A stretch of 64,000 nt of DNA from Mesorhizobium australicum (GTDB taxonomy: Bacteria > Pseudomonadota > Alphaproteobacteria > Rhizobiales > Rhizobiaceae). The notes beneath the pieces are model-generated. The model made no database searches. It saw nothing but the letters and a program-made list of their open reading frames with translations, and was not told the DNA's origin. Below are positions 9,666 to 18,782 of the stretch, piece after piece. The stretch covers positions 1,798,001 to 1,862,000 of the forward strand of contig NZ_FXBL01000004.1 of NCBI RefSeq assembly GCF_900177325.1, in the 5' to 3' direction. The first letter of the stretch is position 1. Every line of letters begins with the position of its first letter. The translations under genes were made by a program, and so were the position numbers.

Positions 9666-10223
9666 ATGACGACATCGTCCGACCTTGCCGCCTTCTTCTC
9701 CCGTTCCGCGACCGAGGTCGCGCGAGATCTGATCGGCGCGACGCTGCTGGTGGACGGCGTCGGCGGCAGGATCGTCGAGACGGAGGCCTATGCGGCCGAC
9801 GAACCCGCCTCCCACAGCTTCCGCGGGCCGACGGCGCGCAATGCGGCGATGTTCGGGCCGCCGGCGCACGCCTATGTCTACCGTTCCTATGGCATCCACT
9901 GGTGCCTGAACTTCGTCTGCCTGCCGGGCAGTGCGGTGTTGATCCGTGCTTTGGAGCCGCTGATGGGGCTCGAGGCGATGGCGCGACGCCGCGGAACCGA
10001 GAATCCGCGTGCGCTTTGCTCCGGCCCCGGACGCCTGGCGCAGGCGCTGGCCGTCGACATCTCCCTCGATGGCGCGGCCCTCGCGCGCCCGCCTTTCCGT
10101 CTCCAAGCCGAACCGGGATCGGCCGACGTCGCGATCGGCCCCCGCATCGGCATCACAAAGGCGGCGGATCTGCCCTGGCGTTTCGGTCTCGCCGGATCGC
10201 CCTTCCTCAGCCGGCGGATGTAA
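9666..10223 (+). CDS. DNA-3-methyladenine glycosylase (AAG/MPG family)
   Basis: A base-excision repair enzyme that removes alkylated purines such as 3-methyladenine. The AAG-type fold is visible in [23 protein letters not shown] (catalytic Glu and substrate-pocket residues), [18 protein letters not shown] and [10 protein letters not shown]. The length of 185 residues is normal to slightly short. The ATG at 9666 was chosen because it gives the standard N terminus ([20 protein letters not shown]). An earlier in-frame start would run through the divergent acidic gene and yields a low-complexity Ser-rich leader. The following MBL and FAH genes are on the same strand. Confidence 0.9.
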   Translation: MTTSSDLAAFFSRSATEVARDLIGATLLVDGVGGRIVETEAYAADEPASHSFRGPTARNAAMFGPPAHAYVYRSYGIHWCLNFVCLPGSAVLIRALEPLMGLEAMARRRGTENPRALCSGPGRLAQALAVDISLDGAALARPPFRLQAEPGSADVAIGPRIGITKAADLPWRFGLAGSPFLSRRM

Positions 10224-10289
10224 CGGGCTCGACGCAGCCGGGACGGGCGGATAGTTTCGACGGATGACAGTCCGCCGTCCGGATAGGCC

Positions 10290-11189
10290 ATGACCGCCCA
10301 ACTCGTCACTCTCGGCTCGAAGGGCGGGCCCGCGATCCGTCCAGGCGGTCCGTCGCCGACCTCCTCGCTGCTGCGGCTCGGCGGCCGCACGATCGTCGTC
10401 GACTGCGGCCTCGGCGCCTCCCGTGGGTTGGTTGAAGCCGGCGTCAGCCTCAAGAACCTCGACCTCGTCTTCATCACTCACCTGCATTCCGACCACGTGC
10501 TGGAACTGGGCGGCTTGCTCCACACAGCATGGACAACCGGTCTCGACCATGAGGTGCGCGTCTTCGGTCCGCCCGGCACCGGTCACTACTGGGCGCGTTT
10601 CGCGCAGGCACTGGAGTTCGACATCGAGATCCGCATCTCCGACGAGGGCCGGCCCGACATCCGCGATCTCGTGCGGATCGAGGAGTTCGCCGAGGGGCCG
10701 GTGCTGGATGAGGCCGGGCTCGCGGTCTCGGCCCTGCGCGTCGACCATCCACCGGTGACGGACTGCTTCGCTCTGCGGTTCGATCATGCCGAGGCAAGCA
10801 TCGTCTTCTCCGCTGATACGGCTTATTTCCCGCCGCTTGCCGATTTCGCGCGCGGCGCCGACGTGCTGGTCCACGAGGCGATGCTCGCCGAGGGCGTCGA
10901 GCGACTCGTCGCCCGCACGGGCAACGGCGCGCGGCTGAGGGAGCATCTATTCGCCAGCCACAGTTTTGCGGCGGATGCCGGCCGCATCGCCACCGAGGCA
11001 GGCGTCGGGCGGCTGGTGCTCAACCATCTTATTCCCGCCGACGATCCCGCGATCACCCTCGACCATTGGGTCCGAGCCGCGCGGGAGACGTGGCAAGGGC
11101 CGTTGACAATTGCCCGCGACGGGCTGTTGGTTGAGTTCGGAACGGCCGGACGCGACAATCAGGAACCGGCCGCGGGAGGAATTGCATGA
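10290..11189 (+). CDS. MBL-fold metal-dependent hydrolase
   Basis: A metallo-beta-lactamase-fold protein of 299 residues. The metal site THLHSDHVLE (HxHxDH) is at about residue 62-72. Downstream Asp/His ligands appear in FSADTAY and near the C terminus in LVLNHLIPAD. The arrangement resembles RNase Z/AtsA-type hydrolases rather than antibiotic lactamases. The substrate is unknown. The stop overlaps the start of the following FAH gene (ATGA), so the two are translationally coupled and probably act in one pathway. Confidence 0.85.
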   Translation: MTAQLVTLGSKGGPAIRPGGPSPTSSLLRLGGRTIVVDCGLGASRGLVEAGVSLKNLDLVFITHLHSDHVLELGGLLHTAWTTGLDHEVRVFGPPGTGHYWARFAQALEFDIEIRISDEGRPDIRDLVRIEEFAEGPVLDEAGLAVSALRVDHPPVTDCFALRFDHAEASIVFSADTAYFPPLADFARGADVLVHEAMLAEGVERLVARTGNGARLREHLFASHSFAADAGRIATEAGVGRLVLNHLIPADDPAITLDHWVRAARETWQGPLTIARDGLLVEFGTAGRDNQEPAAGGIA

Positions 11190-12199
11190 AGCTTGCCTCG
11201 GTGAGGAATGGCCGCCGCGACGGCCGCCTGGTCGTCGTCTCGCGCGATCTGACGCGCTGCACGGACGCCTCGTATCTCGTGCCCACCTTGCAGGCGGCGC
11301 TGGACGACTGGCGGCGGATTGCTCCACATCTGGCGGCTCTCGCCGAATCGCTGGAGCACGGCGCCGTGCCGTCCGAGCGTTTCCATGAGCATGACGCGCT
11401 CTCGCCGCTGCCGCGCGCCTACCAGTGGGCGGATGCGTCCTCCTTCCACAACCACGTCGAACTGGTCAACAAGGCCCGCGGCCGTGAGGTCCCGGAAAGC
11501 TACAGGACCGAGCCAATGATCTACCAGGGCGGCTCCGACGCCTTCCTGGCGCCGCGCGAATCGATCCCTCTTGCCGATGAGCGCTGGGGTCTCGATTTCG
11601 AGGGCGAGGTGGCTGTCATCGTCGACGACGTGCCCCTGGGCGCCGAGGCGGCCACCGCACGCGAGGCGATCCGGCTGGTGGTGCTCGTCAACGATGTGTC
11701 GCTGCGCTATCTGGCGGCCGGCGAGCTTGCGAAGGGCTTTGGTTTCTATCAAGCCAAGCCGTCCTCTGCCTTCTCGCCGGTCGCGGTGACGCCCGACGAA
11801 CTGGGCGAGGCGTGGAACGGCGGCAAGGTGCACCTGCCGCTGAGCGTCGACCTCAACGGCAAGCCGTTCGGCCGGGCGAATGCCGGCGTCGGCATGCTGT
11901 TCGACTTCGGAGAGATCATCGCGCATGCTGCGAAAACGCGGCCGATCTGCGCCGGCTCGATCTTCGGTTCGGGCACAGTGTCGAACAAGGGCGACGATGG
12001 CCCGGGCAAGCCCGTCTCGGACGGCGGCGTCGGCTATTCCTGCATCCTCGAGCAGCGCACCGTGGAGAAGATCCTGTCGGGCTCGTCCGTCACGCCCTTC
12101 ATGACGGCAGGCGATATGGTGCGCATCGAGATGAAGGACGAGCGTGGCCACTCGATCTTCGGGGCGATCGAGCAGACGGTGGCGGGGCTGGAGTCCTGA
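11186..12199 (+). CDS. Fumarylacetoacetate hydrolase family protein
   Basis: A 337-residue cytosolic hydrolase or decarboxylase of the FAH fold. The N-terminal FAH_N-like part is followed by the metal-binding core with DFEGEVAVIVDDVP (Glu-x-Glu), FYQAKPSSAFSPV and GTVSNKGDDGPGKPV. Relatives act on acylpyruvates, fumarylacetoacetate or sugar-acid intermediates, and the substrate is not evident. It overlaps the MBL gene by four bases and lies directly upstream of two small membrane-protein genes and a TRAP transporter, hinting at catabolism of an imported acid. Confidence 0.87.
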   Translation: MKLASVRNGRRDGRLVVVSRDLTRCTDASYLVPTLQAALDDWRRIAPHLAALAESLEHGAVPSERFHEHDALSPLPRAYQWADASSFHNHVELVNKARGREVPESYRTEPMIYQGGSDAFLAPRESIPLADERWGLDFEGEVAVIVDDVPLGAEAATAREAIRLVVLVNDVSLRYLAAGELAKGFGFYQAKPSSAFSPVAVTPDELGEAWNGGKVHLPLSVDLNGKPFGRANAGVGMLFDFGEIIAHAAKTRPICAGSIFGSGTVSNKGDDGPGKPVSDGGVGYSCILEQRTVEKILSGSSVTPFMTAGDMVRIEMKDERGHSIFGAIEQTVAGLES

Positions 12200-12200
12200 A

Positions 12201-12473
12201 GTGTCGTCGTTGAACGATATCCAGATCGCCGGGTGGATTGTCATCTTCGTGGCCAGTTTTGTCTTCGCGATCGTCGGGTTGTTCGACATGCGAGACAACT
12301 GGCCAAAATGGGATGAGGCAACCAACAAGATGTTCGGTGAGCGTCCGACCTCCGTCTGGCACGGGGTGACGATTGGCCTGCGCACGGTACGTGGATGGAT
12401 CACATTGTCGGCATGGCTGGCCGCCCTCGCTGGAATGGGAATGGCCATGTTTGGCGGGGGGATCGCGCGATGA
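12201..12473 (+). CDS. Small two-helix membrane protein (hypothetical)
   Basis: A 90-residue protein starting at a GTG with GGAG 7 bases upstream, one base after the FAH stop. Two hydrophobic segments (IAGWIVIFVASFVFAIVGLF, about 9-28; ITLSAWLAALAGMGMAMF, about 66-83) flank a hydrophilic loop. I do not recognise the family. It overlaps the next gene by four bases and sits just before the TRAP permeases, so it may be an accessory membrane protein of that locus. Confidence 0.65.
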   Translation: MSSLNDIQIAGWIVIFVASFVFAIVGLFDMRDNWPKWDEATNKMFGERPTSVWHGVTIGLRTVRGWITLSAWLAALAGMGMAMFGGGIAR

Positions 12474-12772
12474 AGGAACTGCTCCAGTCCTCCACCGTCT
12501 TCTTCATCTTCTGCGGCCTGTGGGCGGTCGCGATGATCGCGATGTGGATCTCCGTGACGCGGCTCTGCTATGCCATCGAGGCGCGTTCCGGCCGGCCGGT
12601 GCTGAAGAACGGCCTGCCCGGCTTCGCCAATGTCTTCCCGGTCGCCTTTAACGTCGGCGTCGCGAAAGACGAGGAGACCCAGCGCATGCGCTGGCGCATG
12701 GTTCAGCGCCTGCTGGTCATCGGCGCGGGATTTGCGTTCTTCCTGATCGTGCTTCGCGAGGCGAACATCTGA
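12470..12772 (+). CDS. Small two-helix membrane protein (hypothetical)
   Basis: A 100-residue protein whose ATG at 12470 overlaps the preceding stop (ATGA), showing coupling. It has one hydrophobic segment near the N terminus (VFFIFCGLWAVAMIAMWI) and one at the C terminus (LLVIGAGFAFFLIVL), with a polar middle. It is unlike its upstream neighbour in sequence and I do not recognise it. The position suggests it works with that neighbour, perhaps as a membrane pair. Confidence 0.65.
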   Translation: MKELLQSSTVFFIFCGLWAVAMIAMWISVTRLCYAIEARSGRPVLKNGLPGFANVFPVAFNVGVAKDEETQRMRWRMVQRLLVIGAGFAFFLIVLREANI

Positions 12773-12895
12773 GCGCTTTACGCATCCCTCGAAGATTGTT
12801 ATGAAACATATCAATCGGGTGCGCGCGATTGCCTTGTGCAATCAAGGGAGATAGCGTCGCGCCGGGGAGACTGAAGGGAACGTTCGGGAGGCGGC

Positions 12896-13426
12896 GTGAA
12901 CCTTTCATCCATCGTCCATGCGCTTGCGAAGTGGCTTGCCATAATCGGCGGTCTCTTTCTCGTTGCCATAACTGTCATGACGGTGGTCTCCATCGTCGGC
13001 CGTTCCCTGATCTTCGCCGGTCTCGGGCCGGTCCCCGGCGATTTTGAGCTGGTCGAGGCGGGCACGGGCTTCGCGGTGTTCGCCTTCCTGCCCTGGTGTC
13101 AGCTCAACCGCGGTCACGCCTCTGTCGACCTGTTCACGAACTATCTGCCGCCGGCGGCAAACCGGGTGCTCGATCTGCTCTGGGAGATCGTGCTGGGATT
13201 TGTGACGTTCCTCATCGCGTGGCGCCTGTGGATCGGCATGCTCGAGAAGCGGGACTACGGCGAGATTACCTTTATCCTGCAGATTCCCATCTGGTGGGGC
13301 ATGGCGCTGTGCGCGGTGGCGACCGTGGTCGGCGTGCTGGTCGCCGCCTACATGATCGTGATTCGGGCGATGGAGGTCGTGCAGGGACGCGCGCTGTTGG
13401 GGCCGACGACGGGAGCCATCCATTGA
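12896..13426 (+). CDS. TRAP transporter small permease (DctQ family)
   Basis: The four-helix small membrane subunit of a tripartite ATP-independent periplasmic transporter, 176 residues. The typical DctQ core is seen in PGDFELVEAGTGFAVFAFLP and WCQLNRGHASVDLF. A GTG start is used, with GGGAGG 4 bases upstream. The gene shares four bases (TTGA) with the large permease gene. No periplasmic binding-protein gene (DctP or TAXI type) is adjacent, which is unusual. Confidence 0.9.
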   Translation: MNLSSIVHALAKWLAIIGGLFLVAITVMTVVSIVGRSLIFAGLGPVPGDFELVEAGTGFAVFAFLPWCQLNRGHASVDLFTNYLPPAANRVLDLLWEIVLGFVTFLIAWRLWIGMLEKRDYGEITFILQIPIWWGMALCAVATVVGVLVAAYMIVIRAMEVVQGRALLGPTTGAIH

Positions 13427-14745
13427 GCGCGCTCGAGATCGGTCTCTGGTCGTTTCCCGTCCTTCTTCTCCTGATCTTCCTGCGCATGCCTATAGGGCTT
13501 GCCATGCTGGTCTGCGGCCTGGGCGGCACGTGGCTTCTGTCGGGAAGCACGGTGCCGATCCTGGCGAAACTCAAGTCCGAGACCTATTCGACCTTCGCGA
13601 GCCATTCGCTGTCGATCATCCCGCTCTTCCTGCTGATGGGCCAGTTCGCCGGCCTCGGCGGCATGTCGCAATCGCTGTTCAAGGCGGCGAACGCCTGGCT
13701 GGGTCACAGGCGGGGCGGCGTTGCCATGGCGGCAATCGGCGCCTGCGCCGGCTTCGGCGCGATCTGCGGGTCCTCGCTCGCCACGGCGGCCACCATGGCG
13801 CAGGTGGCGCTGCCGGAACTGAAGCGATACGGCTATTCGGGCGGGCTCGCCACCGGCACGTTGGCGGCCGGCGGAACGCTTGGCATCCTGATCCCGCCGT
13901 CGATTGTGCTGGTGATCTATGCGATCCTTGCCGAGCAGAACATCGCCAAGCTGTTCCTGGCCGCCTTCGTGCCCGGCATCCTGGCGGCGATCGGCTATAT
14001 GATCGCCATCTCGATCTATGTCCGGCTCTACCCCGAGACCGCCGGGCAGTCGCCGCGCCTCCCTTATGGCGAGCGCTTCCGCGCGCTGGTCGACGTCTGG
14101 CCGGTGCTGCTGGTATTCCTCGCCGTGGTGGGCGGCATCTATTTCGGCTGGTTCACGCCGACGGAGGGTGCTGCGATCGGCGCCGCCGGTACCGGCCTCA
14201 TCGCCTGGATCAATGGTGGTTTGACCCGGCGGACGCTTGTCCAGTCGATCCTCATGACCGCCAGCGCAACGGGAATGATTTTCTTCATCGTCTTCGGCGC
14301 GGCGATGTACAACGGCTTTCTCGCACTGACGCAGATGCCGCAGATCGCCGCCGCCTACATATCCGGTCAAGGCTTCAATCCGTGGGTCGTGATGGTCGCG
14401 ATCCTCGTGCTCTACCTTATCCTCGGCTGCGTGATGGATTCGCTGTCGATGATCCTGCTGACGATCCCGATCTTCTTCCCGATCGTGACCGCGCTCGACT
14501 ACGGCCTGTCGCCCGAGGAATTCGCGATCTGGTTCGGCATTCTGGTGCTGATTGTGGTCGAGGTCGGACTGATCACCCCGCCGGTCGGCATGAACCTGTT
14601 TGTCATCAACTCGATGGCGAGAGACACGCCGATCCTGGCGACCTACCGGGGCGTTACGCCCTTCGTGATCAGCGATCTCGTCCGCACCACCATCCTGCTG
14701 GTCTTCCCGGCGATCTCGCTGTTCCTGCTGCGGTGGCTCTACTAG
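13423..14745 (+). CDS. TRAP transporter large permease (DctM family)
   Basis: The main ion-coupled transport subunit, 440 residues and about twelve hydrophobic segments. Typical DctM stretches are FLRMPIGLAMLVCG at the N terminus, GSSLATAATMAQVALPELKRYGY, GTLGILIPPSIVLVIYAI and LITPPVGMNLFVINSMA. The start is taken as a TTG at 13423 overlapping the small-permease stop, because it gives the normal N terminus; an earlier in-frame start lies inside the small-permease gene. The transported acid is unknown. The stop overlaps the convergent gene by four bases. Confidence 0.9.
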   Translation: MSALEIGLWSFPVLLLLIFLRMPIGLAMLVCGLGGTWLLSGSTVPILAKLKSETYSTFASHSLSIIPLFLLMGQFAGLGGMSQSLFKAANAWLGHRRGGVAMAAIGACAGFGAICGSSLATAATMAQVALPELKRYGYSGGLATGTLAAGGTLGILIPPSIVLVIYAILAEQNIAKLFLAAFVPGILAAIGYMIAISIYVRLYPETAGQSPRLPYGERFRALVDVWPVLLVFLAVVGGIYFGWFTPTEGAAIGAAGTGLIAWINGGLTRRTLVQSILMTASATGMIFFIVFGAAMYNGFLALTQMPQIAAAYISGQGFNPWVVMVAILVLYLILGCVMDSLSMILLTIPIFFPIVTALDYGLSPEEFAIWFGILVLIVVEVGLITPPVGMNLFVINSMARDTPILATYRGVTPFVISDLVRTTILLVFPAISLFLLRWLY

Positions 14746-15077
14746 CCGCGCAGCTGCTTCGCCATCATGTAGAGGTTGGTGGAGCGTGCGCCGGAGCGGC
14801 AATAGGCAAAGATCGGGCCCTCCATCTCGTCCAGCGCGTCAGCCATCTTCTCGACATCCTCGGACGTGATCGCGCCGCTGACCACGGGGATATAGCGGAA
14901 CTCCAGGCCCGCTGCCTTCGCCGCCGCCTCGATGCCTTCGTGCGGCACGGCGCCGTCTTCCGGGTCGGGGCGGTTCGAAATGACGCTCTTGTAGCCGGCG
15001 GCCTTGATGGTCGGGATGTCCTCGGCGGTGATCTGGCCGGTCACGGCGAAGTCGTCGGTGATCTTGCGGTATTCCAT
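14742..15077 (-). CDS. TIGR01244/DUF442 phosphatase- or rhodanese-like protein
   Basis: A 111-residue cytosolic protein of the family also found fused to beta-lactamase-fold sulfur dioxygenases (Blh). It has the conserved start YRKITDDFAVTGQITAEDI and the Cys loop CRSGARST, which is a six-residue rhodanese-like loop rather than the classical CX5R phosphatase loop. A role in sulfur transfer or sulfide handling is known for relatives, but the activity here is inferred. It is convergent with the TRAP permease. Confidence 0.82.
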   Translation of the reverse strand: MEYRKITDDFAVTGQITAEDIPTIKAAGYKSVISNRPDPEDGAVPHEGIEAAAKAAGLEFRYIPVVSGAITSEDVEKMADALDEMEGPIFAYCRSGARSTNLYMMAKQLRG

Positions 15078-15214
15078 CGGACACGATCCTCGTTCTGGTG
15101 CGCGGACTCATGCCACCGCTGCTGCCGGGGAGCAATGGTTTTCGGGACAGGCCAGGACGGCTGGGCCATCTCACCGCCGTTGCCTGGCCAGGCCGGTCCG
15201 TCTAACCACAGGCC

Positions 15215-16315
15215 ATGAGTGCGGATTTCGACATCGTCATCATCGGGGCCGGCATCGCCGGCGTGGGCCTCGCGGCGGCGCTCGGGCCGGGGCCGAGGGT
15301 TGCGATCCTCGAGCAGGAGGCCCGCCACGGCTACCATTCGACGGGGCGCTCTGCCGCGATCTACATCCGCAACTACGGCAATGCCGTCATCCGGACGCTG
15401 AACGCGGCGAGCGCGCCGCTGTTCGAACAGGGCGATGCCAGCCTCTTCCCGCATCCGCTGCTGACCCCGCGCGGCGTGCTGAACGTCGCCGACGAGGAGG
15501 GGCTCGCCAGGCACGAGGCCATGCTCGAAGGTTCTCACGGCATGGAAATCCTGACGCGCGAGCAGGCGCTTGCCATGGTGCCCGCGCTGCGTCCGGAGAA
15601 ACTGGCGGCCGCTGCCTACGAGCGCGATGCGCAGGACATCGACGTGTCGGCGCTGCACGAGGGCTGGCTGCGCAAGGCGCGGGCCAATGGCGCGACGCTG
15701 ATGGTCGGCACGCCTATGCTTTCGGCGGCGCGCGTGGGCGGCCGCTGGCAGATCGAGACGCCGGCCGGCGCGCTAACGGCGACCACCCTGGTCGACGCGG
15801 CGGGCGCCTGGGCCGACGACGTGGCGACGAGGGCCGGGATCGCGCCGCTCGGCCTGCAGCCGATGCGGCGCTCGATAGCCGTAATCCCGGCGCCGGAGGC
15901 ATATGATACCGCCGGTTGGCCGCTGATCGCCGATTCCGCCGAGGGCTGGTATGCCAAGCCGGACGCAGGAAGGCTTTACGTGTCGCCGACCGAGGAGATC
16001 CCGGTCGATCCGCATGATGCCTATGTCGACGACATGGTGCTGGCCGAAGGGCTCTGGCGCTTCGAGCAAGCGGTCGATGTTCCCATCACGCGCGTCGAGC
16101 GGAGTTGGGCCGGCCTGCGTACCTTCGCGCCGGACCGCACGCCAGTCGTGGGTTTCGGCGGCGACGGGTTTTTCTGGCTGGCCGGGCAGGGCGGCTACGG
16201 TATCCAGACCTCTCCCGCTCTGTCCGCGCTCGCCGCTGCGCTGGTCAAGGGTGAGCCGCCGCCTGATGGGCTGGAGGCGCTGTTGCCGGCGCTGTCGCCG
16301 AAGAGGTTCGGATAG
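15215..16315 (+). CDS. FAD-dependent oxidoreductase (DAO family)
   Basis: A 366-residue flavoprotein of the glycine/D-amino acid oxidase family. The N-terminal dinucleotide-binding motif IVIIGAGIAGVGLAAAL is followed by HSTGRSAAIY. The C-terminal WLAGQGGYGIQTSPAL is the flavin-contacting end usual for this family. It oxidises the C-N bond of an amino acid or a similar amine; the substrate is not predictable. It stands divergent from the small Cys-loop gene with a 137-base intergenic region. Confidence 0.85.
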   Translation: MSADFDIVIIGAGIAGVGLAAALGPGPRVAILEQEARHGYHSTGRSAAIYIRNYGNAVIRTLNAASAPLFEQGDASLFPHPLLTPRGVLNVADEEGLARHEAMLEGSHGMEILTREQALAMVPALRPEKLAAAAYERDAQDIDVSALHEGWLRKARANGATLMVGTPMLSAARVGGRWQIETPAGALTATTLVDAAGAWADDVATRAGIAPLGLQPMRRSIAVIPAPEAYDTAGWPLIADSAEGWYAKPDAGRLYVSPTEEIPVDPHDAYVDDMVLAEGLWRFEQAVDVPITRVERSWAGLRTFAPDRTPVVGFGGDGFFWLAGQGGYGIQTSPALSALAAALVKGEPPPDGLEALLPALSPKRFG

Positions 16316-16391
16316 AGGTTCTGGCTGACCTCTCCCTTCCCCGACAGGGTAAGGAGGGTCAGCAGCTCCGGAACGATGGACGCTTTGGCTC

Positions 16392-17540
16392 CTACGCCGC
16401 CTTGTCGAACAATCCTCCAAGCGCGGCGAGCTTGCGCAGATGAAAATCGCCGTCGCCGAAGAGCGTGTTCATCATCGTCAGGCGCTTGAAGTAGTGCGTC
16501 ACGGCATATTCCGTCGTCATGCCGACGCCGCCATGCAACTGGATTGCGTTCTCGCCGGCGAGCCTACCGCCGCGGCCGAGTTCGACCTTGGCGGCATGCA
16601 TGGCGCGCGCGCGCTCGTCGGCATCGTCGCTGTCTGCCATCATGGTTGCGAACATGGCGATCGAGCGCATCTGCTCGGTGGCGATGTACATGTCGACCGC
16701 CTTGTGCTGCAGCACCTGGAACTGGCCGATGGCGACGCCGAACTGCTTGCGCACCTTGATGTAGTCGACGGTCAGCTCGTGCATGGCCGACATCACGCCG
16801 ACCGCTTCCGCGGCAAGCGCCGCGATCGCCTGGTCGACCACCGTGCGGACGAGGGGCATGCCGTTGCCGGGATCGCCCAGCACATGGTCGGCCCGAACGT
16901 TGTCGAAGGAGATTTCGGCGGCACGCAGCCCGTCCTGCGTGGGGTAGCCGCGCCGCGAAACGCCGGTGGCACCCGCGTCGACGACGAATACGCCGACGCC
17001 GGCCTCCTCGCCCGCCTCGCCGCCGGTGCGCGCGGTGACGATCAGCCTGTCGGCGCTGTCGCCATGCAGGACCAGGCTCTTGGCGCCGGAGAGCTTCCAG
17101 CCGGAGCCGTCCTTCGCGGCGGTGGTCGAGATATGTGCAAGGTCGTAGCGCGCGCCGCGCTCGACCTGGGCGAAGGCGTATTTGGTCGAGCCGTCGGCGA
17201 TGCCGGGGATCAGTTCCGCCTTCTGCTCGTCGCTGGCGCCCGAACGCAGGAAGCCGCCGCCGAGCACGACGGTTGCAAAATAGGGCTCCAGCGCCAGCAC
17301 GCGGCCGAAGGACTCCATGACGATCATGGTCTCCACCGGCCCCCCGCCAATACCGCCGTGGCCCTCCGCGAAGGGCAGCGCCATCAGCCCCATCTCGGCA
17401 TAGGCGGACCACATGTCAGGACTGAAACCCTCGGCCGCAGCCATGTATTTCTTGCGATCCTCGAAGCCGTAGCGGTCCTTCAGCAGGCGGTCGAGCTGGT
17501 CCTTGATGAGCGACTGTTCTTCGGTCAGGTCGAAATCCAT
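16392..17540 (-). CDS. Acyl-CoA dehydrogenase (small subunit type)
   Basis: A flavoprotein of 382 residues that introduces the first double bond of an acyl-CoA. The N-terminal helical domain begins MDFDLTEEQSLIKDQLDRLL. The C-terminal domain includes KVRKQFGVAIGQFQVLQHKAV and QLHGGVGMTTEYAVTHYFKR. The Glu base usual in straight-chain dehydrogenases is not obvious. Such proteins often pair with a second, larger acyl-CoA dehydrogenase to form heteromers, for example in steroid side-chain and bile-acid breakdown. The partner is probably the adjacent upstream gene, 18 bases away on the same strand. Confidence 0.9.
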   Translation of the reverse strand: MDFDLTEEQSLIKDQLDRLLKDRYGFEDRKKYMAAAEGFSPDMWSAYAEMGLMALPFAEGHGGIGGGPVETMIVMESFGRVLALEPYFATVVLGGGFLRSGASDEQKAELIPGIADGSTKYAFAQVERGARYDLAHISTTAAKDGSGWKLSGAKSLVLHGDSADRLIVTARTGGEAGEEAGVGVFVVDAGATGVSRRGYPTQDGLRAAEISFDNVRADHVLGDPGNGMPLVRTVVDQAIAALAAEAVGVMSAMHELTVDYIKVRKQFGVAIGQFQVLQHKAVDMYIATEQMRSIAMFATMMADSDDADERARAMHAAKVELGRGGRLAGENAIQLHGGVGMTTEYAVTHYFKRLTMMNTLFGDGDFHLRKLAALGGLFDKAA

Positions 17541-17558
17541 TGCGTCCTCACGATGTCC

Positions 17559-18761
17559 CTAAAGGCCCAGCACGGCCTTGGCGATGATGTTCTTCTGGAT
17601 CTCGTTCGAGCCCCCATAGATCGAGACCTTGCGGTTGTTGAAATAGGACGGCGCGGCGTGGGCGGCGTATTCGGGTCCGTCAAAGGGCTCGTTGCGGCCG
17701 TCTAGTCCATGGTCCTGATAGGGCAGAGCATACGGGCCCATCACCTCCATCAGGAGATGTGTGGTCGCCTGCTGGATCTCCGAGCCCTTGATCTTGAGGA
17801 TCGAAGAAGCGGGATCGGGCTTGCCGGTATTGCCGCGCTTGGCATCTGCGGCGACGACGCGCAGCTGCGTCAGCTCCAGCGCCTTGAGGTCTATCTCGAT
17901 CGAGGCGAGCTTTTCGCGGAAGCGCTCGTCCTCCAGCAGTGGCCGGCCGCCGGAGAGTTCAAGCGCTGCGAGCTCGCGGATGCGGGCGATGCGCTGCTTC
18001 GACACGCCGATGCGGGCGATGTTGGTGCGCTCGTTGCCGAGCAGGAACTTGGCGTAGTCCCAGCCCTTGTTTTCCTCGCCGACGAGGTTTTCCACCGGCA
18101 CGCGCACGTCGGTAAGGAACACCTCATTGATTTCGCGGCCGCCATCCATCGTAACGATCGGGCGGACCTCGATGCCGGGCGTCTTCATGTCGATCAGCAG
18201 GAAGGAGATACCCTCCTGCTTCTTGGCCTCTGTATTGGTTCGCACGAGGCAGAAGATCCAGTCGGCGTATTGAGCTAGCGTCGTCCAGGTCTTCTGGCCG
18301 TTGACGATGTAGTGGTCGCCGTCGCGGATCGCGCGGGTCTTGAGCGAGGCGAGGTCGGAGCCGGCGCCGGGTTCCGAGAACCCCTGGCACCACCAGTCGT
18401 CGAGGTTGCGGATGCGCGGCAGGAAGCGCTCCTTCTGCGCTTTCGAGCCGAAGGTGTAGATGACCGGTCCCACCATGTTGACGCCAAAGGCGAGCGGCTG
18501 CGGCGCGGGGAACTTCTGCAGCTCCTCGAGGAAGATATATTGCCGCATTGGGTCCCAGCCGGTGCCGCCATATTCGACCGGCCAGTGGGGCGCACCCCAG
18601 CCATGCGCGTTCAGCACGCGCGACCAGGAGACGAGATCCTCCTTGCCGAGATATTCGCCGTCTACAGTCTTGCGGCGGATATCGGGGTCGAGGTTCTCGG
18701 CGAAGAAGGCGCGAACCTCCTCGCGGAAGGCGTTTTCCTCGCGCGTGAAGCGAAGGTCCAT
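17559..18761 (-). CDS. Acyl-CoA dehydrogenase (large partner)
   Basis: A 400-residue acyl-CoA dehydrogenase with CQGFSEPGAGSDLASLKTRA and the C-terminal SIYGGSNEIQKNIIAKAVLGL, both family hallmarks. It lies directly upstream of the second dehydrogenase and probably forms a heteromeric enzyme with it. The start at 18761 (MDLRFTREE) has GGAG 8 bases upstream; a longer frame from 18797 runs into the intergenic palindromic repeat. The whole block from 24,702 to 16,392 is on one strand and encodes each step of beta-oxidation. Confidence 0.92.
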   Translation of the reverse strand: MDLRFTREENAFREEVRAFFAENLDPDIRRKTVDGEYLGKEDLVSWSRVLNAHGWGAPHWPVEYGGTGWDPMRQYIFLEELQKFPAPQPLAFGVNMVGPVIYTFGSKAQKERFLPRIRNLDDWWCQGFSEPGAGSDLASLKTRAIRDGDHYIVNGQKTWTTLAQYADWIFCLVRTNTEAKKQEGISFLLIDMKTPGIEVRPIVTMDGGREINEVFLTDVRVPVENLVGEENKGWDYAKFLLGNERTNIARIGVSKQRIARIRELAALELSGGRPLLEDERFREKLASIEIDLKALELTQLRVVAADAKRGNTGKPDPASSILKIKGSEIQQATTHLLMEVMGPYALPYQDHGLDGRNEPFDGPEYAAHAAPSYFNNRKVSIYGGSNEIQKNIIAKAVLGL

Positions 18762-18782
18762 ATGCGTTCTCCCTCTTTTTCT

